A stretch of DNA of 64,000 bases, taken from the NCBI GenBank assembly GCA_027946555.1, contig JAPEVC010000044.1, positions 1 through 64,000 of the forward strand. The letters run 5' to 3'. Source of the stretch: Gnomoniopsis sp. IMI 355080. Lineage: Eukaryota > Ascomycota > Sordariomycetes > Diaporthales > Gnomoniaceae. How positions within the stretch are numbered: position 1 is the first letter of the stretch; each line of letters begins with the position of its first letter. The notes under the pieces are model-generated. The model did not search any database, was not told the DNA's origin, and saw nothing but the letters and a program-made list of their open reading frames with translations. The position numbers and the translations under genes are program-made. This document shows positions 25,374 to 33,803 of the stretch, in pieces.

Positions 25374-27082
25374 ATGCCACTCCCTACCATCGAATCGGTG
25401 CCTGTATTGCTGTTCATAGGCCTTGCGACTTTGTTGGCAATTGCTGCTGTCAAGATGTTCGGCCACGATCCTCGCGAGCCGCCACTGGCTCCTCAGTCTA
25501 TTCCCATTGTAGGCCACATGATCGGGATGTCTCGCTCCAAGTTCAATTACTATGTGGACCTCAGGTATGTGAAGCTATCCCATGTCTTCGTTGGTTACTT
25601 CCTCACTCTCAGCACAGCAAGCAAACCGGTGCATCGATTTTCACCATGGCGCTCCCGGGCCAAAAGATGTACGTGGTCACGAAACCAGCGCTCATTCAGA
25701 CGGTGCAAAAGCAGCACAAGATTCTCGCCTTCCCACCCATCGAGGCCAAATTCGCGACGCAAGTGTGCGGAGCCAGTCCTGAGGCTCAGTCAATTCTGGC
25801 AAAGAATGTCAATGGCGACGATGGCGACTTTGGTCTGTCCATGGAGTCTTATGCTGCGATGCGAGCAGCTCTGCATCCAGGACCGCTACTTGACGATATG
25901 AACCGCGTCATGATCAAGGAGATCGCGGACTCCCTCGATCTACTCGAGCCAGCTGAAGGGCAAACTCGCAAGGTTGGCATGTACACCTGGTTGAGAGATG
26001 CTATTACGACTGCAACAACTAGGTCAGTATACGGGCCTATGAATCCGTACGACGACAAGGATATCGCAGACGCTTTCTGGTAAGTGGTAATCAGAGCCTA
26101 GACAACAACAATGTGTGAGTCAAGCTTCTGACCTCGTAAACGGCTTGTCAGGGAATTTGAAAGCGGGTTGATGTCAATCTTAATCGGCTTCCTGCCTTCT
26201 CTCACCGCGCGGAAGCCCATCGCGGCTCGTGCCAAAGTTGCCAAAGCTTTCGAGGCATACTACAAAGCTGGAGGAGTTCAAAAAGCATCCGCTCTTGCTC
26301 AAAAGCGCTACCAAGCAGAGATTGATAACAATGTGGCGCTAGAAGACATCGCCCGCTTCGAGGTCGGAGGCTCCATTGCAATCCTGGTGAATACTGCCCC
26401 ATCAGCATTCTGGACTCTTTTCCTCGTCCATGCGCACCCTGGTCTTCTCGAGGACATTCGCAGCGAGATCGATGCCTGCATAGAGACCACTGGCGAAAAG
26501 GGTTCCGTCACCAAAACCGTTGACATAACTACCCTCAAGGAAGCGTGCCCTCTGTTTTTGTCTACCTATCAAGAGGTGCTTCGCTACTGCTCCATGGGGA
26601 CCTCCGTTCGCGAGGTGATGGAAGACACTTACCTCGATCAGTGGCTGTTGAAAAAGGGCGCAATGCTGCAAATGCCAAGTCGTATTATCCACCAAGATGC
26701 CAGCCTTTGGGGTGATAACGTCGCCGACTTCAATCCGCGCAGGTTCCTCGCCGAAGAAAAGAAGAATCGCCCAGGTGATGTGTGCTTCCGCGCTTTTGGT
26801 GGCGGCAAAACGCTCTGTCCCGGTCGTCATTTTGCCACTAATGAAACGCTTGCTGTCGTCGCCGTCTTCATCTCCAGGCTGGACATGAAGCCTGTGGGTG
26901 GAGAGTGGGTGGCCCCGACCACGTTGAATACCAATGTGGCTGCAGTCGTCATGGAGCCGGATGAAGATATTCAGGTTGAGATCAAGACCAGGAAGGGTTT
27001 TGAAGGCGTTAAATGGGCTGTAAGACTCGATGGGTCGGAGAAGATTTTCGCCATGGTGACCGAGGATACAGACGATATGTAG
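25374..27082 (+). CDS. Cytochrome P450 monooxygenase (third; CYP7/CYP8-like)
   Basis: Three exons: 25374-25564, 25618-26079 and 26152-27082, giving 527 aa. Introns are 53 and 72 nt with GTATGT and GTAAGT donors. The N-terminal helix VLLFIGLATLLAIAAVKMF is followed by PPLAPQSIPIVGHMIGM. The I-helix reads SIAILVNTAPSAFW: the usual acid-Thr pair is replaced by Asn-Thr-Ala-Pro, as in CYP7 and prostacyclin-synthase-like (CYP8) enzymes. K-helix ExxR is EVLR, and the haem loop is FGGGKTLCPGRHFA. Fungal members are commonly annotated as 25-hydroxycholesterol 7-alpha-hydroxylase-like. Such enzymes can be hydroxylases or can rearrange peroxides and oximes rather than use the normal oxygen activation. 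The substrate is unknown. The start is the first ATG that places the anchor at the N terminus. An in-frame upstream region from 25218 is open but lacks support. Confidence 0.92.
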
Positions 27083-28498
27083 TCGTAGACGACTGGCGTG
27101 CTTCAGTTCTTTATCCCGGCTGATGGCTTCTTGGATCAGGAATAGGCTAACTCTTTTGTCACGGACACAATTTTACGCTCCACGTCTCAAGCATCTGTAA
27201 TCTCAGAAAAAGGCATAGATACCTCGGTACCTACGTAGGTATCGATGAGCGGGCTGCATACGGGCCAGGGACCTACCAGCTGTCCCGAGCTCGAATTGAC
27301 TACCAAGGTACTACCTATGGGTATGATAGAAATAGACTTGATACTATCTTGGAGTCTACAATAGAAGCAGTAGTGTTCTTGTGTCAATCTGAGGGCGAAA
27401 AAGTCATTTGGCATTTCGTTTTTCCTTCAACTTATAATGCAATCAATTTCTACTTTCAACTTTACGCTTTCAGCTTCTAACAACATTTTAAGTCGCCGAA
27501 CTTCAATCTCGGACTTCTGATGAGCTCCCAGAAGAGAAATTTCGATAGAAATGGACAGTTTCGCTCGTCCTTTTGCTACACTATCCAACATCCTCTCTAG
27601 CCCTTGTTACAATGAGCCTATGACCAGATCCATCGTCGGAACACACTGGCGTGTTCTCCCGGGCCGATTCTTCGGCCAGCCATTCTTGTGTTGTACCGAA
27701 GTATTCTCTGCCCAAATCGATATGGATGCATACATAACCAAGCCATACCCATTCGCATTCTGTTGTAGTGAGGAGAAACAAGATAAGCCCGACCGGATAC
27801 ACGAAGTTGAAGGCGAGGACATAGAACATGAATATGAGTTCCCAAACTCGAACCCCGGCCAATTCTCCCATACACACAAATTCCCATCTCCTCCGCCCAA
27901 AGAATTCGAGGCAGCTGAGAAGTTAAGAATCGCACCATAGATCAAAGGCTTGATATCAGTACAGTTTACAAACTGTCTTGTCTTCAGGTGTTCTCACTTG
28001 GCTTCCCTTGAAGCCAGACACAATATTCTGCTCTGGTTTTGGGTCTCTTACAGACTAAGGGCTGGAGCTAATGCTCTGGCCAATGGGTAGGAGAATGATA
28101 GACAGGACAAGTTACATAAGTACTCGATCGAACATCCGTCTTGCGCATAGCGTGCCACCCCGAGCCCAAGTGCAGCGACATGGATGTAAATCCTTGATTA
28201 TAGATTATTAAGTGCCTCTCGGGCGCGTAGCAGCCCTGAAGTCTCTCACGTTGTCCAGCAGCGATGGGGTGCGCGACGGCGTTGGAAAGTCCTACGGACA
28301 AGGCGTTTACTTCAGTTTGAACGGCGCGACACTGGTTTTGAAGGAGAATAAATGTTTCGTGAGGAGACTGAGGGGTTGAAACAATTTTAAATTAAGGTCA
28401 GAATAGGTTTATGACTCCTTGAGACAGCTACGATGCAACATCTCGCGGGCGATTTTACTGTCTAGGATATAGTTACTAGTAAATATGACATTCACCAA
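27083..28498. other. Intergenic with one multi-frame open stretch
   Basis: 1.4 kb downstream of the third P450. TACCTACGTAGGTA lies at 27228-27241. At about 27600-27940 all three minus frames and one plus frame are open together. None shows a domain, so I call no gene. Confidence 0.5.
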
Positions 28499-28591
28499 TC
28501 CCTCGTGGCGCAATTGGCAAGCGCGTTCGACTGTTATCTGAGATTAGTCAGCTGCATCGAGAGGTTGATGGTTCGAGCCCATCCGAGGGAG
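28499..28591 (+). tRNA. tRNA-Asn (anticodon GTT) with intron
   Basis: The acceptor stem TCCCTCG pairs with CGAGGGA (28584-28590), with G73 as discriminator. The D arm is GCGC/GCGC. The anticodon stem TTCGA pairs with TCGAG around loop CTGTTA|A once a 19-nt intron (TCTGAGATTAGTCAGCTGC), placed one base 3' of the anticodon, is removed. The T arm is GATGG TTCGAGC CCATC. An oligo-T run for RNA polymerase III termination follows directly at about 28592-28600. Mature length is about 74 nt before CCA. Both G73 and the GTT anticodon agree with Asn identity. Confidence 0.93.
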
Positions 28592-28907
28592 TTTTTTTTG
28601 TTTTTATACCTTTAGGACGTCGCCTCCTCGTTGCTAAGAAATGGGAAACGGCCCAGAATCGGGAAACGGGGTGACTGGCGGTGGTTGAAAATGCAGCGTT
28701 GGGCGACGGCCGATTCTTCTTCCCCCCACCCAAAAACATACGTACGACCACGGCTCGACCTGTTCGACACCCTCAGGGTTGGTGGCAGTGACACCCGTGT
28801 AATTGGACATCGGGGGCAACCTCGCCGTTCTAAATGTCAAGGGTGTCTTTACGGGCACCCTTACAACTCATAGGAGCTATCGGCTTGGAATTGCACTCTA
28901 TCATTCC

Positions 28908-31013
28908 ATGGCGGGCACGACAGTCACACCAGATCCCCATGCTCCGCATGACGATGGTTGGAGGACCCATTCTCGACCAGAAAGGTCGAGGGCTGTAAGC
29001 TCGGCTTCTTCCATCTACTCGACTTGGAACGGATTCGACGGAGTGCAAGACTTGGAACTCGATCTCGTAAACTCGCCGCTGAAGGGATATAAAATGCCGG
29101 GCTTCCTGCCTTACCGGATCAACAAGACAAGGTGGGCCATGACTGATGGTTACGATTACTGGCCACGGCGACTGCTTCACATCCCAACAATGACATCCCA
29201 TGAGCGAGACCAGATTCCTGTGTACGCGGGCGTGGAGAAACCGAGGTACAGTGTTCTTAGCTATACATGGGGCCGCTTTGAGGTTCGCAATGTGCAGCCC
29301 GGACGCTCGCTTCCTATTCAGAATGTTCCTTGGGCAGTACCTGTGATTGAGGAGAGTCACTTCACAGTCGACGCATTCCGGACAGTCTTGGACCAGATCA
29401 GAGTTGGAACGGACTGGGCGTGGGTCGACGTTGCTTGCATCGACCAGAAGGACATCAAGGTAAAAATGGACGAGATTGGCAGACAAGCAGCCATCTTTCG
29501 CAACGCGGACTTCGCTTACGTCTGGCTGTCTCGTCTTTCGATCCAACCGTGTTTCGAAGCTATAGCCGTGATTGACGAGGTTGAAGTGACGACCCAGGTT
29601 GGATTGAAAGAGAATGACATACGCTTGCGGCTTTTGGAGGACGCATTTAGTCTGCTCTTGTCTGACCCGTGGTTCACATCCCTATGGACCCTCCAGGAGC
29701 TGATGATGAGAAATGACGCAATGGTGCTGTCTTCAGAAGGAAGTCTTGTCACGTACTGTGAAGATCCCCTACACAAGGACGATGTGGGCAAGTTCATCTT
29801 CCCCAGAGCAGAGGTCTCGAAACGTCCGATCTCGTTTAATAAGCTCTGTTCCCTCTGGATTATTCAGTACGACATGCTGTTGAAGGCAGCACACGAAATG
29901 AATCCTGCCACTGAAGAGTCGCTGTTCACGGCTTCGCGGCAGACCTCAAGGGAGGATCTCTCCGCCCGGATGAAAGTATTAGGCGAGGTCCTAGAGGCCA
30001 GTGGTATCTTACAGTTGAACAGCAACAACCCACATATCCAGTATGGGGCCGCCAGATATCGCAAGACCAGACACGCAGAGGACCGTATATACGCCATTAT
30101 GCAGATATATGGGCTGAGAGTGGGACAGACACTACGTGCCGATTACCAACCTTGTCTGGATGACCTGAGAACAGAGTTTGGTCTGGCAATCAACACCTTT
30201 TCTGCGGTTCAAGGGCAAATGTTCGTCCATACTTGCACGCCATATCCTGGTCGAAGCTGGTGTATCACAGAGGACTCGCAGGTTCCTCAGGGGCTACGCG
30301 AGTGCGATGATGTCAACGATACCGGTACGGTTGTGGAAGAGGCTGATGGTTCGGTCCTGATCACCGGTCAGGCCTGTCCTCTTTCAAGGCTTCTCAAACT
30401 ACATGACGGAAGCCTCCACCCCTGGACACATAGCATGACCCTACAGCTGCGCCTTTATGTGGATAACGACGTCGCTCGAGCGTTGGAGCCTGAGACGGAT
30501 CCGGCTGACCATTGGGAGTGGCAGCCACCGCTACGTGTGGACTCAGACAAGTTGTTTACTTGGGAGGAGTTTGGATTTACAGATGAACGATACGAACTGG
30601 GTCAGAAAGTTTCAGACCGTTATGGCCCAGACAATCTTCTGGTTCTCAGGCTAGGAGACATTGAGTCCTTCAACGATATCTATAACGGCGGCTTCAAGGA
30701 GGGTGGGGGTGATCGTCTGAAGCAGCAGGTTGGTCAATACCTGTTTCGATTCCCACGGAAGCATATTGCAGTACTACTCCACAAGTTGTGTGAGGATATT
30801 GAGGGGATCAGCAAAGCCTCTTACACACGTCTAGGGGTCTGTTCATGGGTAACTGCGCCTCTTGTCAACGATTATCAGGCCGATGGGCCTGAAGCATTTG
30901 ACTGGGAGGACTTGAAAAGATTGATAGTGGACGCATATGATGACGATGTGTTGTTGTACTCTGAGGCTATGCGGGCAAGGTTTCAAGAGAATATTACTAT
31001 AAGGGTTGTGTAG
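28908..31013 (+). CDS. HET-domain (heterokaryon incompatibility) protein
   Basis: Single exon, 701 codons from the first ATG of the frame; the frame is open upstream to about 28803 but has no ATG there. A Ser-rich N terminus is followed, at about residues 110-190, by HET-domain blocks: RYSVLSYTWGRF, then FRTVLDQIRVGTDWAWVDVA, CIDQKD and IGRQAAIFRNADFAYVWLSR. The long C-terminal part has no recognised repeats or NACHT/WD40. HET domains trigger cell death when fungal individuals of unlike genotype fuse, and many copies have unknown partners. The gene begins about 320 bp after the tRNA-Asn. The 3' end is a normal TAG. There is no intron and no frame break, so it may be functional. Confidence 0.92.
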   Translation: MAGTTVTPDPHAPHDDGWRTHSRPERSRAVSSASSIYSTWNGFDGVQDLELDLVNSPLKGYKMPGFLPYRINKTRWAMTDGYDYWPRRLLHIPTMTSHERDQIPVYAGVEKPRYSVLSYTWGRFEVRNVQPGRSLPIQNVPWAVPVIEESHFTVDAFRTVLDQIRVGTDWAWVDVACIDQKDIKVKMDEIGRQAAIFRNADFAYVWLSRLSIQPCFEAIAVIDEVEVTTQVGLKENDIRLRLLEDAFSLLLSDPWFTSLWTLQELMMRNDAMVLSSEGSLVTYCEDPLHKDDVGKFIFPRAEVSKRPISFNKLCSLWIIQYDMLLKAAHEMNPATEESLFTASRQTSREDLSARMKVLGEVLEASGILQLNSNNPHIQYGAARYRKTRHAEDRIYAIMQIYGLRVGQTLRADYQPCLDDLRTEFGLAINTFSAVQGQMFVHTCTPYPGRSWCITEDSQVPQGLRECDDVNDTGTVVEEADGSVLITGQACPLSRLLKLHDGSLHPWTHSMTLQLRLYVDNDVARALEPETDPADHWEWQPPLRVDSDKLFTWEEFGFTDERYELGQKVSDRYGPDNLLVLRLGDIESFNDIYNGGFKEGGGDRLKQQVGQYLFRFPRKHIAVLLHKLCEDIEGISKASYTRLGVCSWVTAPLVNDYQADGPEAFDWEDLKRLIVDAYDDDVLLYSEAMRARFQENITIRVV

Positions 31014-33101
31014 CATTCTATTCCTTTGCTGGGTAGCGCGCAGGGCGTCTCGGAATTTCTTTCGGGCTCTGTCTAGTTGCAGTTGTAGACATTGCCGGGC
31101 GTCCACTCGTAAGAGGTCCACCAAGATTGGGATGTGGAGGAGGCACGTACCAACAAACGCTGGAATGACCATACTTCGACTCTTGTCTATTGGATGAGTG
31201 AATATCTTGCGGCTTTACTTGTCTTGACAAACTCGCAAAGCTCTCATCTAGGTGCGTTTTCCTCAATATAGTGATGGCTAGTGGACACGAGGAAGATCTG
31301 GGTGAGGGGGGAGAGAGGGCACCATTGAAAATCTATAAGGCTCTGAAAACTCGCCTCTCTACAGTGTAACGCATTCCCTAACGTAATGTTCCTTCCCACC
31401 TATTCCATTGAGGCCAACCCAGACAGGGACCTGTCCAAGTGCAAGTGCCCAAGCTTCGCCAGTGTTCCGCGTTGCGACTCCGAGAAGCTAGCAAGCCCAT
31501 GTAAACGGGCCAACAACCACTAGAAATGCCCCGTTGTACATGGCTGACATAAATCAATCGTCCGTACCCGCACTAGTGGTGGTACCTACTTAGGTATTTG
31601 GTCTGCTTTGCCATCCGAGATAGTGTCGTAATCAAAGCATGAGTTTGTCTGTGTCTCTAATCAAGATGGTGGGTGATCGCCTCGGAGACGAGTCCTAAAA
31701 TTGATCTAGTCATGACTGTACTTTCTGTGACACCTACGCCCGCATGAAAAGCATGAAATTACCTAGGTATTGGGCGGCCGAGAGGGGTGTGAGTAGTGGT
31801 GATACAGTCTTGCCGTCCGTCGATCACATTGCGGAATGAATGAATGCACGACAACGGATTTCCGAAATCAACCAACTTGAACCAAGTCGTCGTCAACGGG
31901 GATTTCTGGGCCGAGCTTTTTCAGATTCGTGTTAATCAAGACTCACGACTCTCGTATAGATTGTTTCTGAGTAGATTAAACCTTGGAAGGCACATTGCCT
32001 TAGATGCGATGTGGTCTTCCACGATAAATAAAAAAATTCCGTCGGGGCCGGACGGCGAAATACTAAGAAGTTCAAGTCATATTCCATATTACACCCGTCG
32101 ACGCCACAGAAACAGCGTCACAGGGTGCTACAATGTATCTGACAATACCACTACAGTATAATGAATATCCATGGGGCTTGCAGCACAAGCAAGGAGCCTT
32201 GGATAGAAATAGACTCATAGTCATGGTCCTAGTGGACCAAGCGAGACATTTTTGATGGGAGTAATGTGAAGGTTATCGTATTTGGGAACCCTACAGGCTC
32301 CAATGACCTAGACCATCTCACAAGCCGGTGAGTTCGAAGACTTGCCCATCAACTGCTGAAAAGTCTTAGGAATGGGGAAAATCAGCCGAGGAATCGCGTG
32401 ACTTTTTGCCGTTTGGTTAAACAGTAAGCATGGCAAGGCCATAGAACCCTAATACAGCTTACCGGTTCCAGACGAGTAAGACTATGTTGTGGGTAAAAGC
32501 AATATTGTCAAAAACGCCCGGTTCCAGATGAGTAAGACTACATTCTAGGTAAAAGCAATGCTGTCAGAAGCGCCACAAATAAGCCACTGGCAACGGACGT
32601 AGAATTGATTTAATAGTGTGTCCTTTGAACAACCGCAAGATCCAGTGATGGGCATGGAGGAAAGCGTTTTTATTTCTATTTCAAAGAACAAAAAAGGGAA
32701 AGAACAACAAGAAGAAAGGAGAACCCCGTGGTAGGGCCTGCGAAGCTGGGGCTGTGAGCAGTTAGAGTAACTTGCAGCGAGGCCTCTACACTTTTGCTGT
32801 GGCCTGATCTGTCCCTCACCGGTCTGAAACTGGTCAAACATTTGCAGCTTCCAAGATCCCATGAGGCACTTGGTTGGCCAAGAACAATGTCTACGGTAGA
32901 TCTGGTGACTCTACTTGTCTCAGCCTCTTTCAAATTCAACCAGAGTCCGATAACAGGGAATCTATCGACCTTGCGCAGGCTACGCAGCGCACGCGTATCT
33001 CTTGAGATGAATATTTAAAGCTGGACTGCTGTGCTGCTCTTCATCAGGGAAGAAAGTTCTCAACCTCATCATCTCAACAGACTTCCCAATATACATCAGT
33101 C
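31014..33101. other. Intergenic, holds a short tandem duplication
   Basis: 2.1 kb with no convincing gene. It contains TACCTAGGTA at 31760-31769 and a related GGTACCTACTTAGGTA at 31581-31596. It also holds the 56-bp tandem duplication listed separately, and near its right end the promoter of the small secreted protein. Confidence 0.55.
32462..32573. repeat. Two-copy 56-bp tandem repeat, diverged by transitions
   Basis: Copy A is 32462-32517 and copy B 32518-32573, both beginning CCGGTTCCAGA and containing GTAAAAGCAAT. By eye the copies differ at nine sites, of which eight are transitions. No coding frame spans them. Confidence 0.85.
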
Positions 33102-33803
33102 ATGAAGCTCATCAACGCTGTCGTCGCCCTCCTGTCCTTCCGGGCCGTGTCTGCTCTGGCGCTTGACAGAACACTGGCCTCCCACCCTTTGATGCCCAGG
33201 GCCGTCCCGGACGGTGTCACCATCACCGCTGTCGATCCCTCCGATATCCCAGAGGAGATACGCAATGGCACGAGCCCCGAAACTGCCACCCTGCGGCGCG
33301 GCCTAGACAAGAGGGCCACCATTGGTGTCTACTTGTGTGTCGACGCCAACTGGCAGGGCTACTGTGTACACATCACCTCGCCAACTTACACCTGTGGTAT
33401 AATCGCCCCTTACACAATTCCTTCAGAACTTCAGAAAGGACCATGGTAGAAAGACATGCAGTATCTGACTCGAAGCACTTAGTTCCACTCGCTGGCGACC
33501 TCAATGACAAGGTCAGCTCGGTCGGGCCCGATTCCAGCGCCGGCGACTGCCGTTTCTACTTGTAAGTCTCCCTGTCCCAGCCGCTCTCCAGACAAAGGTT
33601 TCAGAAGCCTTGTTGAACTGACATGCGGTCTTGGTATGCGGGGAAATAGCGACGCTGGTTGCCCTTCAAATCAGGACAATGGATCTGGTTGTGACCATTT
33701 TGACACGCAGTCCCCGGGAATTTCCAACCTGGACACATATAGCAAAGTGTGCGGCTATAATAATCCTAACGACAAGATTTCGAGCTATAAATGCTTTGGT
33801 TAG
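33102..33803 (+). CDS. Small secreted cysteine-rich protein with Kex2-type pro-region
   Basis: Three exons: 33102-33396, 33483-33561 and 33650-33803, giving 175 aa. Residues 1 to about 19 form a signal peptide (MKLINAVVALLSFRAVSALA). A pro-region follows and ends in LRRGLDKR, a dibasic Kex2 site. The predicted mature part starts ATIGVYLCVDANWQGYC and contains eight cysteines, with spaced pairs and YNNP/YKCFG near the end. Splicing is needed: reading through intron 1 stops shortly after TCGIIAPY, while the spliced frame gives TYTCVPLAGDL and CRFYFDAGCPS. The C-x-D-A-N-W-x-G-x-C start resembles fungal small secreted proteins of the beta/gamma-crystallin-like type. Possible roles are effector, antimicrobial or cell-wall-associated protein; I cannot choose between them. 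Confidence 0.8.

Noticed and set aside
28548..28751. Minus-strand frame ending KTPSDGLEPSTSRCS
   Set aside because: It is the antisense translation of the tRNA-Asn and its flank, a known kind of annotation artefact.
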